DNA of 64,000 nucleotides from Yokenella regensburgei ATCC 49455 (GTDB lineage: Bacteria > Pseudomonadota > Gammaproteobacteria > Enterobacterales > Enterobacteriaceae), in contig NZ_JMPS01000087.1 of the NCBI RefSeq assembly GCF_000735455.1, positions 62,001 to 126,000 on the forward strand. Direction: 5' to 3'. Positions 44,939 to 54,678 of the stretch are shown here, one piece after another; the first letter of the stretch is position 1, and every line of letters starts with the position of its first letter. The position numbers were made by a program, and so were the translations under genes. The notes under the pieces were generated by a model, which made no database searches, had not been told where the DNA came from, and saw nothing but the letters and a program-made list of their open reading frames with translations.

Positions 44939-46882
44939 TTACTCACGGGCCAGCGCATCGACCGGATCAAGCCTTGCGGCGTTGCGCGCTGGAAGCCAGC
45001 CGAAAAGGACGCCGGTCAGCGTCGAGCAGAAAAACGCCGTCAGCAGCGCCAGCGGTGAAAAACCGATTTCCCAGCCCGGTAAGAACAGCTGTAACACGAA
45101 AGCAATCAGTAGCGACAGCGACACACCCAGTGCGCCCCCCACCAGACATACCAGCACGGCTTCAATCAGAAACTGCTGCAGCACGTCGCTTGCTCGTGCG
45201 CCCACCGCCATGCGGATGCCAATCTCCCGGGTACGTTCCGTGACCGATACCAGCATAATATTCATTACGCCAATACCGCCCACCACCAACGAGATCACCG
45301 CGACCAGCGTCAGGAACAGCTGAAGTGTATGTGTGGTTCTTTCCGCGGTTTTCAAGAGACTGTCCATGTTCCAGGTGAAGAAATCCTTCTTCCCATGGCG
45401 CAGCGTCAGCAGGCGGGTGAGGTTTTCTTCCGCCTGCGCGCTGTCCTGGCCCTCTTTCACCCGAACGGTAATCGAGTTCAGCCACGACTGACCAATAACC
45501 CGCCCGGACATGGTGGTATAAGGCAACCAGATACGCAGCACTTTGCTGCTGCCGAACATCGACTGTTTCTCGTCGGCAACACCGATGACCGTCGCGGGCA
45601 TATTACCGACCAGAATGATTTCGCCCACCACGCTCGCTTTATCAGGAAAGAGCTGTCGGCGGCTGTTGCTGTCGAGCACGGCTACCTGCGCACGCCCGTT
45701 AAGCTGGATATCGTTAAAGGTATTACCTTCGCTAAAGGTCATCCCGTAGACGTTAAAATACTGCCCGCTGACGCCTTCGGCGTTCGCCGCCACGTCGATA
45801 TTTCCTTTACGCAAACGCAGGCTTTTGGAGACCGCAGGCGTTGCAGAGCTCACCCACGGCTGCTTTTGTATCGCCAGCAAATCGTCATATTTCAACGACT
45901 GCTGAAAGCGCGGATCGTCATCACCGAAATCCTTACCGGGATAGATGTCGATGGTATTGGTGCCGATAGCGCGGATATCAGCCAGTACCATCTGCTTTGC
46001 CGCGTCGCCCACCACCACGATAGAGACCACCGAGGCAATCCCAATGATGATACCGAGCATGGTCAGCAGGGTGCGCATCTTGTTCGCCGCCAGCGCACGC
46101 CAGGCCATCGACATCGCTTCACGAAAACCACTGGTAAACTGACGCCAGCTGGAGGGTTCATCGATCACCGTGTCTTCAAAAGCCTGCCCAGCGGCAGCCG
46201 ATGACGGAGGATTAGCGACAATTTCCCCATCCCGAATTTCGATTATCCGCTCCGCCTGACGAGCCACCTGCGGATCGTGGGTGACAATAATCACCGTATG
46301 CCCCTGCTCTTTGAGCTGGTGCAGAATACTCATCACCTCTTCACCGGAGTGGCTGTCCAGCGCACCGGTCGGTTCATCGGCGAGGATCACCTGCCCGCCG
46401 TTCATCAGCGCGCGGGCGATACTCACCCTCTGCTGCTGGCCACCAGAAAGCTGCGATGGCTGATAATCGACCCGCTCCCCGAGCCCGAGACGCTCAAGCA
46501 GCTGGTGTGCCCGCTGCTGGCGAGCCTTTCTCTCGGTACCGGCGTACACCGCCGGGATCTCAACGTTCTGCGCCGCGCTCAGGTGCGACAGCAAATGATA
46601 ACGCTGGAAGATAAAGCCAAAGTGCTCCCTTCTGAGCCGTGCCAGCGCGTCACCGTCGAGCGTCGCCACGTCGGTACCCGCCACCTGATAGGTGCCGCTG
46701 GTCGGTTTATCCAGACAGCCGAGAATATTCATCAGCGTCGATTTTCCCGAACCGGAAGCCCCGACAATCGCCACCATCTCTCCGGCGGCGATGCTGAGGG
46801 TGATGCCTTTCAGCACCTCGACGCTGTCCTCCCCGGAGGGATAGCTACGGCGAATATCCTTCAGCTCGAGCAGCGCGGTCAT
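44939..46882 (-). CDS. macB: MacB, ABC transporter of the MacAB-TolC tripartite pump
   Basis: A 647-residue inner-membrane protein (E. coli 648) that expels macrolides, enterotoxin STII and other compounds with MacA and TolC. An N-terminal nucleotide-binding domain holds Walker [10 protein letters not shown] near 42, signature LSGGQQQR and Walker [13 protein letters not shown]. Four membrane helices are at about 273-293 and 520-640, with a large periplasmic domain between. Its ATG overlaps macA by four bases. Confidence 0.97.
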   Translation of the reverse strand: MTALLELKDIRRSYPSGEDSVEVLKGITLSIAAGEMVAIVGASGSGKSTLMNILGCLDKPTSGTYQVAGTDVATLDGDALARLRREHFGFIFQRYHLLSHLSAAQNVEIPAVYAGTERKARQQRAHQLLERLGLGERVDYQPSQLSGGQQQRVSIARALMNGGQVILADEPTGALDSHSGEEVMSILHQLKEQGHTVIIVTHDPQVARQAERIIEIRDGEIVANPPSSAAAGQAFEDTVIDEPSSWRQFTSGFREAMSMAWRALAANKMRTLLTMLGIIIGIASVVSIVVVGDAAKQMVLADIRAIGTNTIDIYPGKDFGDDDPRFQQSLKYDDLLAIQKQPWVSSATPAVSKSLRLRKGNIDVAANAEGVSGQYFNVYGMTFSEGNTFNDIQLNGRAQVAVLDSNSRRQLFPDKASVVGEIILVGNMPATVIGVADEKQSMFGSSKVLRIWLPYTTMSGRVIGQSWLNSITVRVKEGQDSAQAEENLTRLLTLRHGKKDFFTWNMDSLLKTAERTTHTLQLFLTLVAVISLVVGGIGVMNIMLVSVTERTREIGIRMAVGARASDVLQQFLIEAVLVCLVGGALGVSLSLLIAFVLQLFLPGWEIGFSPLALLTAFFCSTLTGVLFGWLPARNAARLDPVDALARE

Positions 46883-47994
46883 TTCGCCGCTCCGGGCTTG
46901 CTTTCACCGGTGATGACTTCATCGCCCTCTTGCAGGCCTTTGGTGATTTCAACGTCGGTATCATTACGCGCGCCAATAGTGACCTCGCGCGTTTTCACCT
47001 CGCCGTTACGCAGCAGGCGGACGTTGTAGCGATTATCGCCAACAACATCGCCCAGCGCCGACAGCGGAATGGTCAGCACGTTATCCACCCCGGCAAGCTG
47101 AATATGGACCTGAGCGGTCATTTCCAGACGCAGGATCCCCTTCGGGTTCGGCACTTCAAAACGCGCAAAGTAGAAAATCGCGTCATTCACTTTTTCCGGA
47201 GTCGGCAGAATATCTTTCAATACCCCTTCAAAGCGGGTCATCGGGTCGCCAAGCACGGTAAACCAGGCTTTTTGCCCCGGGCGCAGGTGAATGACGTCCG
47301 CCTCGGAAACCTGTGCCTTCACCAGCATCGTACTGAGGTCAGCAAGCGTCAGAATGTTCGGTGCCTGCTGGGCGGCAATCACGGTCTGCCCCTGCAGCGT
47401 GGTAATTTGCGTTACCTCACCCGCCATCGGCGCCACGATACGGGTGTAGTCGAGGTTCGTTTTCGCCGTATCGAGAGTGGCCTGGTTACGTTTAATTTGC
47501 GCTTCAATGGTGCCAATCTGCGCCTCTTTAACCGCCACGTCGGTGGCCGCCTGATCCAGCTCCTGGCGCGAAATCAGATTATTTTTCACCAACTGCTGCT
47601 GGCGAGTTAGGGTCACCTGTGCCAGTTTGAATTCAGCACGCGCCTGACGCAGCTGCGCACGCAGCTCCATCAGCGTGGCTTCCACCTCACGGATCTGGTT
47701 CTCCGCCTGATCGGGATCGATAACCCCGAGCAGCTGATCTTTTTTCACCTTGTCGCCAATGTTGACAGACAGCGTTTTCAGCTGCCCGCTCACCTGAGCG
47801 CCGACATCAACTTTACGCAGGGCGTCGAGTTTGCCTGTCGCCAGCACACTCTGTTCAAGCGCACCCTTGCGGACAATCAGCGTCTGATAGTGGGGCTGCG
47901 GGGCGTTCAACGTCCGCCACAGCCAGATCCCGGCGATAACCACCAGCACGGCCAGGATCCAGTAAACCTTTTTGCTTCTTCCCTTCAATTTCAT
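46879..47994 (-). CDS. macA: MacA, periplasmic adaptor of MacAB-TolC
   Basis: A 371-residue membrane-fusion protein, same length as E. coli MacA, with one N-terminal transmembrane helix ([18 protein letters not shown]), a coiled-coil hairpin (about 90-180), a lipoyl-like domain ([21 protein letters not shown]) and a beta-barrel. It links MacB to TolC and stimulates its ATPase. [12 protein letters not shown] is the start; the 36 upstream in-frame codons have no family support. Divergent from ybjX. Confidence 0.95.
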   Translation of the reverse strand: MKLKGRSKKVYWILAVLVVIAGIWLWRTLNAPQPHYQTLIVRKGALEQSVLATGKLDALRKVDVGAQVSGQLKTLSVNIGDKVKKDQLLGVIDPDQAENQIREVEATLMELRAQLRQARAEFKLAQVTLTRQQQLVKNNLISRQELDQAATDVAVKEAQIGTIEAQIKRNQATLDTAKTNLDYTRIVAPMAGEVTQITTLQGQTVIAAQQAPNILTLADLSTMLVKAQVSEADVIHLRPGQKAWFTVLGDPMTRFEGVLKDILPTPEKVNDAIFYFARFEVPNPKGILRLEMTAQVHIQLAGVDNVLTIPLSALGDVVGDNRYNVRLLRNGEVKTREVTIGARNDTDVEITKGLQEGDEVITGESKPGAAK

Positions 47995-48068
47995 AAACCG
48001 TCCAGATTCATGCGCAAGCATAGATAAAGGTTGATTGTATCTAAACATCGCTTCAACGAAAGCCTCTC

Positions 48069-48085
48069 TATTTAAGCAGGGCTTA
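48069..48085 (+). promoter_or_regulatory. PhoP-box-like direct repeat upstream of ybjX
   Basis: TATTTA and GGCTTA are separated by five bases, each agreeing at five of six positions with the PhoP half-site (T/G)GTTTA. It lies 75 bp before ybjX. ybjX is a known PhoPQ target in E. coli. The site is inferred from pattern. Confidence 0.6.
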
Positions 48086-48159
48086 ATTCGTTTAGAAAAC
48101 ATTAACTCAGCACCTGATGAAATAGCCCCCAGTTAAATGGAAACTTCTCGGGTTTTATC

Positions 48160-49116
48160 ATGTCTTCTGTGATTGAAATATCAGATATTGCGACGGAACA
48201 GCCAAAATCAGGTTGGCAGCTTTTTCGTTTTCTTTGCCAGGGCAAAATCACCCCCGGTAATTCATGGCGTAAAGCGTCCTACCGTCGTAAATTCATGCTG
48301 CGGTCGATGGCCATTCCTTTCAGTACCGCACGCCTGATGAAAGAGCTCTCTCGTGAGCCACGCTTACTGCAGTTGCTGCAGGCGCAACCCGGGTTGCCAT
48401 GTCGTGTACATCGCCCGTGGCTATCGATGAACATTAACCGCAGACAGGCGTCCAAAGCGCTGGCGTGCCACTACCGGACGCTCAGCCGGCTTCTGCCACC
48501 CGCGGTGCTGAACGGCTACCTCACGCGTCATGGGGTCAAGCTCGCCAGCCTGACCGGCAAAGACGAGCAGACTTACACCATCCGTCTTGGTGCTGACTCT
48601 ATGATGGATAAAGAAGGTGAAGCGACGCTGATGTTTTACGATGCCGAAAACACGCTGCTGGCGGAGTTGACCTTCACCCTGTGTCAGCCAGGCGGCGCGA
48701 ACACGCTGTATATTGGCGGGTTACAAGGGCCGAAAGCGCACGTACCACACGAGCGCATTCAGCTTGCCACTAAAGCCTGTCACGGCCTGTTCCCGAAACG
48801 CCTGCTGGTTGAGGCCGCCATGGCATTGAGTAGCGTGCTGTCGGTAGAAGAAATTCGTGCGGTCAGCAACGAAACGCATATCTATCGCAGCATCCGCTAT
48901 CGCAAGAAAAAGCAGGACAAGCTGCACGCGGACTACAACGGCTTCTGGGATTCTCTGGGAGCGGCCCCGGACAGCAAAGGTGACTTTATTCTGCCGTTGA
49001 CCATGCCGCGAAAAGCCATGGAAGACATCGCCAGTAAAAAACGCGCGGAATATCGCCGCCGCTATACCCTGCTCGACAGCCTGATTGAGCAGACGGTTAA
49101 CACCATCCGCCGTTAA
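48160..49116 (+). CDS. ybjX: YbjX, DUF535/VirK-family protein
   Basis: A 318-residue cytosolic protein of the VirK/YbjX (DUF535) family. The family includes Shigella VirK and Salmonella Virk/YbjX, linked to PhoP-controlled resistance to antimicrobial peptides and virulence; the molecular activity is unknown. Conserved blocks are RRKFMLRSMAIP, LTFTLCQPG and YRSIRYRKKKQDKLHADYN. The stop codon overlaps the stop codon of ybjD, which converges with it. Confidence 0.92.
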   Translation: MSSVIEISDIATEQPKSGWQLFRFLCQGKITPGNSWRKASYRRKFMLRSMAIPFSTARLMKELSREPRLLQLLQAQPGLPCRVHRPWLSMNINRRQASKALACHYRTLSRLLPPAVLNGYLTRHGVKLASLTGKDEQTYTIRLGADSMMDKEGEATLMFYDAENTLLAELTFTLCQPGGANTLYIGGLQGPKAHVPHERIQLATKACHGLFPKRLLVEAAMALSSVLSVEEIRAVSNETHIYRSIRYRKKKQDKLHADYNGFWDSLGAAPDSKGDFILPLTMPRKAMEDIASKKRAEYRRRYTLLDSLIEQTVNTIRR

Positions 49117-50771
49117 TCCGCCCTCCCGCGTGCCAGCCACAGCACGCGGGAAAACATTTTGCGCAGTAGCGTCGGAACAGCCTCCACGCCGCGACGCCCT
49201 GCCTCCATCGCCACCTCAATGGCCAGATCCGGCTTCGATGAACGATGAATCGCTTTGGTGATAACCCGGCGCATGTTCATGGGTACATCCGGTGGGATCT
49301 GCGCCACGCGATGATAAACGTCGTCAAACCCCTGCCGATACATAAAGTGTTCCATATCCATTGCCGGCAGCATGGTAAGGTGCACACGTTCCAGCTCCCG
49401 GTCACCGTCGAGCAGGCTGCGCACCGTAGCGGCGTACTTTTTCCCGGCCTCATCGCCATCAACCAGCACGTGCCACTCAATCCCCATCCGGCGGGCAAAC
49501 CGAATGAGCGGCTTCAACCCCGACTGCGCAAACTCAATCACCTTAACGCCTTCGGCATCAAAGTGGTGGCCACACTGGCGCGCCAGTTCGTTAATCACCC
49601 AGGTTTCAGTCTCGCCTTCCACCAGGAGCCAGCAACGGGAGAACAACGACGAGGCGCGATTAAAGCGAATATGGAAAGCAATGCGGCGACCATCTTCCGC
49701 GTTCAGTCCCCCGGCGCCCAGGCGCCAGGCCGCCACGCGGGACGACTCTCGCACCAGACGGCAGACATGTTCGACCGGAGTCATCGACAGCAGCTCACCT
49801 GAGTTAGTGGTGGTCACCTGCTGTAACGGCAGAAGATTGAGCAAATGCCAGGCGACGGAGAGCATGATCGGGTGCAGACGAGTTTCCGGATCTTCCACCA
49901 ACAGCAGCGGTCGGGCGTCTTTATCCAGCCTGACCGTCCCTTTCGCCTGCAATAGCGTGGAGAACAGCCCCAGCAGAATCACCCGGTGGCTGCGCCCACC
50001 GGGTTTATCGATCATACGGTTGATGATATCGAGATAGCGCCAGCTGCGCTGCTCGTCGTGAGAGCGGCGGCGCATCAGACGGTGGCGCGACTGCGCGGTA
50101 CCCTGCTCGGAAAAATAGTGTTCCAGCAGCTGCACCATGGCAGACAGCCCCTGGCGAATCTGTCCGTCCGACAAGTTTTGCGGGCTGCTGACCAGCTCGC
50201 GGGAAAGAAAATCAAGCTGGCGGGCGGTAATTTCGACGTCCGGGACGTTGGGGACCGTACCGTTGCGGATGCGCCGCATAAAACGCGCATCGCGCAGGCG
50301 CAGCACCGGCATCAGGCGGATCAGGTGATGCGCCAGGTTGTCGATATCATCAAGGTCAAGCGCCCGACCCCGCCCATCAAGGAAGCTGCGCAGCGTCATG
50401 ACGCTATCGTCTTCCGCAAGCTCCCCTTCCAGACGGTAAAAAATGCGCTGGTAACCATCATCACAAGGTACCCAGCCATCCGCCAGTGGACGATAACGCC
50501 GCACCCGATGACGGCCCGGCTCCAGCTCGCGGAAAGTCAGAATAATATGCAGATGATGTTCCCGACCTTGCACATCTCCCGGTGGAAACCAGAAGTCATC
50601 GCGCACAAAATGATAGAGCTCTTCTTCCGGTGACAGCAGCAGCGTCAGGGCATCGAGCAGGCTGGACTTGCCCCAGGCGTTTTCACCTATCAGCACGTTA
50701 TTCTGCTCGAGCGTCAACGACAGGCGGTTGATACCGCGAAAACCAACAATCTCAATCCGTTCCAGAAGCAT
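49113..50771 (-). CDS. ybjD: YbjD, OLD-family-like ATPase with Toprim-type C-terminus
   Basis: A 552-residue protein, same length as E. coli YbjD. The N-terminus MLLERIEIVGFRGINRLSL and Walker A GENAWGKSSLLDAL (about 29-40) are those of the RecF/SMC-like OLD ATPases; ABC-type DARPLLLVEDPETRLHP is near residue 283. A C-terminal Toprim-like segment is suggested by LLVEGETETWVINELA (about 380) and LVDGDEAGKKYA (about 430). OLD nucleases of phage P2 and Gabija GajA share this plan. The function here is unknown. It overlaps ybjX at the stop codons. Confidence 0.87.
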   Translation of the reverse strand: MLLERIEIVGFRGINRLSLTLEQNNVLIGENAWGKSSLLDALTLLLSPEEELYHFVRDDFWFPPGDVQGREHHLHIILTFRELEPGRHRVRRYRPLADGWVPCDDGYQRIFYRLEGELAEDDSVMTLRSFLDGRGRALDLDDIDNLAHHLIRLMPVLRLRDARFMRRIRNGTVPNVPDVEITARQLDFLSRELVSSPQNLSDGQIRQGLSAMVQLLEHYFSEQGTAQSRHRLMRRRSHDEQRSWRYLDIINRMIDKPGGRSHRVILLGLFSTLLQAKGTVRLDKDARPLLLVEDPETRLHPIMLSVAWHLLNLLPLQQVTTTNSGELLSMTPVEHVCRLVRESSRVAAWRLGAGGLNAEDGRRIAFHIRFNRASSLFSRCWLLVEGETETWVINELARQCGHHFDAEGVKVIEFAQSGLKPLIRFARRMGIEWHVLVDGDEAGKKYAATVRSLLDGDRELERVHLTMLPAMDMEHFMYRQGFDDVYHRVAQIPPDVPMNMRRVITKAIHRSSKPDLAIEVAMEAGRRGVEAVPTLLRKMFSRVLWLARGRAD

Positions 50772-51143
50772 AACCCCTCCGACTTTCTCCTTTAGCTATC
50801 AGCAGTATAGCGATCCACAAAGAAACTGAACACCTGACAAAAGATGTCATTTTATTAATTAATGTCGTGAATAATTAGCCCTTATTAAACCAAGAAAGTT
50901 CTCATTTTATTGGGCGGGTTTACTTTCAGTCGAAGCATTCTACACTTACTGGTACCTCATATATTCAAAAGGAATTTTGCGGAGTTGCCAAAAATTAAAC
51001 TCACGGAGCATTTTTAACTGGTTAAGGGATGGCATTCGATTCTAAAATAGCGAGTCTTTAATTATCTCGTCATCCCTTGTGACGATTAATCAACGACCAG
51101 CACGGAGTTGCCGTCGCTGTTACTCTTATTATTTGAGGTGGTT
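50772..51143 (+). promoter_or_regulatory. ybjD-aqpZ gap with sigma-S-like promoter and leader structure
   Basis: 372 bp without a gene. TCTACACTTA (50939-50948) matches the extended sigma-S -10 KCTAYRCTTA exactly; start would be near 50953. A second possible -10, TAAAAT, is at 51043-51048. In the leader AAGGGATG (51024-51031) pairs with CATCCCTT (51071-51078), enclosing an inner stem (51050-51054 with 51066-51070). The sequence is AT-rich. The aqpZ binding site GAGGTGG is at the end. Confidence 0.55.
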
Positions 51144-51839
51144 ATGTTCAGAAAATTAGCAGCAGAATGCTTTGGTACATTCTGGCTAGTGTTTGGTGGT
51201 TGCGGTAGTGCTGTTCTGGCTGCAGCATTCCCGGAACTGGGAATTGGATTTGTGGGTGTTGCGCTGGCATTTGGTTTAACCGTACTGACTATGGCGTTTG
51301 CCGTAGGCCATATTTCCGGTGGTCATTTTAACCCGGCAGTCACTTTAGGTCTGTGGGCCGGTGGCCGTTTCCCGGCAAAAGACGTGATTGGTTATATTAT
51401 TGCCCAGGTTATCGGCGGTATTATTGCTGCAGCCGTGCTGTACGTGGTTGCCAGCGGTAAAGCCGGCTTTGACGCGGCGGCCAGCGGCTTTGCTTCCAAC
51501 GGTTATGGCGACCACTCACCGGGCGGCTATTCCATGCTGTCTGCAATTGTGATTGAAATTGTCCTGACCTGTGGTTTCCTGCTGGTTATCCACGGTGCAA
51601 CGGATAAAAACGCCCCAGCTGGCTTTGCCCCAATCGCTATCGGTCTGGCATTAACTCTGATCCACCTGATCAGTATTCCGGTAACCAACACCTCGGTTAA
51701 CCCGGCGCGTAGTACTGCGGTCGCGATTTTCCAGGGCGGCTGGGCGCTGCAGCAGCTGTGGCTGTTCTGGGTGATGCCAATCATCGGCGGTATTCTCGGC
51801 GGCGTGCTCTACCGCACCCTGCTCGAAAAACGCAACTAA
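51144..51839 (+). CDS. aqpZ: Aquaporin Z
   Basis: A 231-residue water channel, equal to the E. coli length, with six membrane helices and both NPA motifs, [11 protein letters not shown] (about residue 63) and [11 protein letters not shown] (about 186). It starts [19 protein letters not shown]; the track-like upstream extension of 12 codons is not used as the ATG follows GAGGTGG. It makes tetramers in the inner membrane. Confidence 0.97.
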   Translation: MFRKLAAECFGTFWLVFGGCGSAVLAAAFPELGIGFVGVALAFGLTVLTMAFAVGHISGGHFNPAVTLGLWAGGRFPAKDVIGYIIAQVIGGIIAAAVLYVVASGKAGFDAAASGFASNGYGDHSPGGYSMLSAIVIEIVLTCGFLLVIHGATDKNAPAGFAPIAIGLALTLIHLISIPVTNTSVNPARSTAVAIFQGGWALQQLWLFWVMPIIGGILGGVLYRTLLEKRN

Positions 51840-51855
51840 GCCTTATACGCTTCTC

Positions 51856-51892
51856 ACGCCCGGCCATGCTCAGCATCGCCGGGCGTTTTTTA
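51856..51892 (+). terminator. Terminator after aqpZ
   Basis: ACGCCCGGC (51856-51864) pairs with GCCGGGCGT (51878-51886), with inner pairing ATGCT/AGCAT, followed by TTTTT. It lies 16 bp after the stop. Confidence 0.93.
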
Positions 51893-51971
51893 TGCGGTGG
51901 CTATTTACTGAATCAGGGGAATTCGGTAGTGTCTGGGGCGCTGTTTTTATACTCACGGGACCGGGCCGTTC

Positions 51972-52871
51972 ATGCTTTCAGGATTGTTGATTATTCTTCT
52001 GCCGCTTATTGCTGGCTACCTAATACCCCTTCGCCATCAAGGGGCACTCAGGCTCATTAACCGTTTACTGAGCTGGATTGTTTACGTCATTCTATTTTTC
52101 ATGGGCATCAGCCTGGCGTTTCTCGATAATCTCTCGAGCAACCTGCTTGCCATTCTGCACTATTCCGTCGTCAGTATAGTGGTCATTCTGTTGTGCAATA
52201 TTGTGGCGCTGTTGTGGCTCGAACGTTCGTTGCCCTGGCGCCATCAGCATCAACAGGAAAAATTACCCTCGCGAATTGCTATGGCACTGGAATCATTAAA
52301 ACTGTGCGGCGTGGTGGTGATTGGTTTCGCGCTAGGACTGACCGGTTTGCCTATTTTGCAACATGCGACAGAGGCCAGCGAATATACGCTGATTTTCCTG
52401 CTGCTGCTGGTTGGTATTCAGTTGCGTAATAATGGCATGACCTTAAAACAGATTGTGCTGAACCGCCGTGGAATGATTGTGGCGGTCATTGTTGCCGTCA
52501 GCTCGCTGGCGGGTGGCGTGATTAATGCTTTTATTCTCGACCTGCCAATAAAAACCGGAATGGCAATGGCCTCTGGTTTTGGCTGGTATTCCCTGTCCGG
52601 TATTCTGTTAACCGAATCTTTTGGCCCGGTCATCGGCAGCGCCGCCTTCTTTAACGATCTGGCGCGCGAACTGATTGCTATTATGCTGATCCCAGGGCTG
52701 GTTCGCCGCAGCCGTTCTACCGCGCTCGGCCTGTGTGGCGCCACCTCAATGGACTTTACGTTGCCGGTACTGCAGCGCTCCGGCGGTGTAGAAATCGTGC
52801 CCGCCGCGATTGTGCATGGCTTTATCCTCAGCCTGCTGGTTCCGCTTCTGATGGCATTTTTCTCCGCCTGA
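51972..52871 (+). CDS. lysO: LysO (YbjE), lysine exporter
   Basis: A 299-residue membrane protein with about eight hydrophobic segments; it carries two LysO-type halves. E. coli YbjE exports L-lysine and thialysine, and is repressed by lysine and controlled by ArgP. MLSGLLIILLPLIAGYLIPL starts; conserved RSRSTALGLCGATSMDFTLP lies near 245. A terminator-like hairpin follows. Confidence 0.92.
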   Translation: MLSGLLIILLPLIAGYLIPLRHQGALRLINRLLSWIVYVILFFMGISLAFLDNLSSNLLAILHYSVVSIVVILLCNIVALLWLERSLPWRHQHQQEKLPSRIAMALESLKLCGVVVIGFALGLTGLPILQHATEASEYTLIFLLLLVGIQLRNNGMTLKQIVLNRRGMIVAVIVAVSSLAGGVINAFILDLPIKTGMAMASGFGWYSLSGILLTESFGPVIGSAAFFNDLARELIAIMLIPGLVRRSRSTALGLCGATSMDFTLPVLQRSGGVEIVPAAIVHGFILSLLVPLLMAFFSA

Positions 52872-52879
52872 TACTCCTC

Positions 52880-52902
52880 TGGCGGTAGTCTCACTACCGC
52901 CA
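52880..52902 (+). terminator. Hairpin after lysO
   Basis: TGGCGGTAGT (52880-52889) pairs with ACTACCGCCA (52893-52902) around CTC, eight bases past the lysO stop. No U-tract follows on either strand. Confidence 0.55.
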
Positions 52903-52978
52903 AAATTGCGCTAAATCAATCTCCCTTTAAGTTGTGTCAGAAATGCCTTTTCAGCGGTTTGTCTGAGGCATAATCTCA

Positions 52979-53001
52979 AACATGTATATCAAATATAACT
53001 T
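52979..53001 (+). promoter_or_regulatory. NsrR-like operator at the hcp promoter
   Basis: Two 11-base half-sites (AACATGTATAT and, reversed, AAGTTATATTT) around one base match AANATGCATTT at nine and eight positions. A CATAAT at 52969-52974 is a candidate -10, start about 52981, so the operator covers the start point. In E. coli hcp-hcr is repressed by NsrR and needs FNR. Confidence 0.75.
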
Positions 53002-53015
53002 TAAAAGGTGTGACC

Positions 53016-54668
53016 ATGTTTTGTGTGCAATGTGAACAAACCATTCGTACCCCGGCAGGCAATGGCTGCTCTTACGCGCAAGGTATGTGCGGTAAAACCG
53101 CTGAAACGTCTGACCTGCAGGATCTGCTGATCGCCGCGCTGCAGGGGCTCTCCGCCTGGGCGGTAAAAGCGCGTGAATACGGAATTGTCGACCACGACAT
53201 CGACAGCTTTGCGCCACGTGCCTTCTTCTCTACGCTGACCAACGTTAACTTCGACTCCCCGCGCATCGTCGGCTATGCCCGTCAGGCCATTGCTATGCGT
53301 GAAGCGCTGAAGACCCAGTGTCTGGCGATTGATGCCGCCGCCGCCGTTGATAACCCGATGGCGAATCTGCAACTGGTGAGCGACGATCTGGGCGAACTGC
53401 AGCGTCAGGCCGCAGAATTTACCCCAAACAAAGATAAAGCGGCGATTGGCGAGAACATTCTCGGCCTGCGTCTGCTGTGCCTGTACGGTCTGAAAGGTGC
53501 GGCTGCCTATATGGAGCACGCCCACGTTCTCGGCCAGTACGACAACGACATCTACGCGCAGTACCATAAAATCATGGCGTGGCTGGGCACCTGGCCTGCG
53601 GATATGAACGCGCTGCTGGAATGCTCGATGGAAATCGGCCAGATGAACTTCAAAGTGATGAGCATCCTCGACGCCGGTGAAACCAGCACCTACGGCCACC
53701 CGACCCCGACTCAGGTCAACGTCAAAGCGGTTGCCGGGAAAGCTATTCTGATTTCTGGTCACGACCTGAAAGATCTCTACAATCTGCTGCAGCAAACCGA
53801 AGGTACCGGCGTTAACGTCTACACCCACGGTGAAATGCTGCCAGCACACGGTTATCCGGAACTGCGTAAATTCAAACACCTGGTCGGTAACTACGGCAGC
53901 GGCTGGCAGAACCAGCAGGTGGAATTCGCTCGCTTCCCGGGGCCGATTGTCATGACCTCTAACTGCATCATCGACCCAACCGTTGGGGCTTACGATGAGC
54001 GCATCTGGACCCGCAGCATCGTCGGCTGGCCGGGTGTAAGTCACCTGGAAGGCGACGATTTTGCCCCGGTGATTGCCCAGGCGCAGCAGATGGCGGGCTT
54101 CCCGTATAGCGAAATTGAACACCTGATCACCGTCGGCTTCGGTCGTCAGACGCTGCTTGGCGCCGCCGACTCGCTTATCGATCTCGTCAGCCGTGAAAAA
54201 TTGCGTCACATCTTCCTCGTCGGTGGCTGTGACGGCGCGCGCGGTGAACGTAACTACTTCACCGATTTCGCGACCAGCGTACCGGATGATTGCCTGATCC
54301 TGACCCTTGCCTGCGGTAAATACCGTTTCAACAAGCTGGAGTTCGGCGATATCGAAGGTCTGCCGCGTCTGATTGACGCCGGTCAGTGTAACGATGCGTA
54401 CTCTGCGATTATCCTCGCCGTTACCCTGGCGGAGAAACTGGGCTGCGGCGTCAACGATCTGCCGCTGTCTCTGGTGCTCTCCTGGTTCGAGCAGAAGGCT
54501 ATCGTTATCCTGCTGACTCTGCTGTCGCTGGGCGTCACCAACATCGTGACCGGCCCAACCGCGCCAGGCTTCCTGACCCCGGATCTGCTGGCCGTACTGA
54601 ACGAGAAGTTTGGTCTGCGTTCAGTCACCACCGTTGAAGAAGATATGCAGCAACTGCTGAGCGCGTAA
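53016..54668 (+). CDS. hcp: Hcp, hybrid-cluster protein (nitric oxide reductase)
   Basis: A 550-residue iron-sulfur protein that reduces nitric oxide to nitrous oxide at low NO and also drives S-nitrosylation. It starts [20 protein letters not shown], where Cys3, 6, 18 and 25 hold the proximal cluster. Later Cys ([15 protein letters not shown]) and His/Glu in [11 protein letters not shown] and [12 protein letters not shown] surround the hybrid cluster. The ATG at 53016 is preferred over the GTG two codons upstream. Operon with hcr, ten bp apart. Confidence 0.97.
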   Translation: MFCVQCEQTIRTPAGNGCSYAQGMCGKTAETSDLQDLLIAALQGLSAWAVKAREYGIVDHDIDSFAPRAFFSTLTNVNFDSPRIVGYARQAIAMREALKTQCLAIDAAAAVDNPMANLQLVSDDLGELQRQAAEFTPNKDKAAIGENILGLRLLCLYGLKGAAAYMEHAHVLGQYDNDIYAQYHKIMAWLGTWPADMNALLECSMEIGQMNFKVMSILDAGETSTYGHPTPTQVNVKAVAGKAILISGHDLKDLYNLLQQTEGTGVNVYTHGEMLPAHGYPELRKFKHLVGNYGSGWQNQQVEFARFPGPIVMTSNCIIDPTVGAYDERIWTRSIVGWPGVSHLEGDDFAPVIAQAQQMAGFPYSEIEHLITVGFGRQTLLGAADSLIDLVSREKLRHIFLVGGCDGARGERNYFTDFATSVPDDCLILTLACGKYRFNKLEFGDIEGLPRLIDAGQCNDAYSAIILAVTLAEKLGCGVNDLPLSLVLSWFEQKAIVILLTLLSLGVTNIVTGPTAPGFLTPDLLAVLNEKFGLRSVTTVEEDMQQLLSA

Positions 54669-54678
54669 GGAGACAAGC

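Noticed and set aside
53001-54209. 402-codon open frame opposite hcp
   Set aside because: Antisense shadow of hcp, low-complexity composition, no supporting context.
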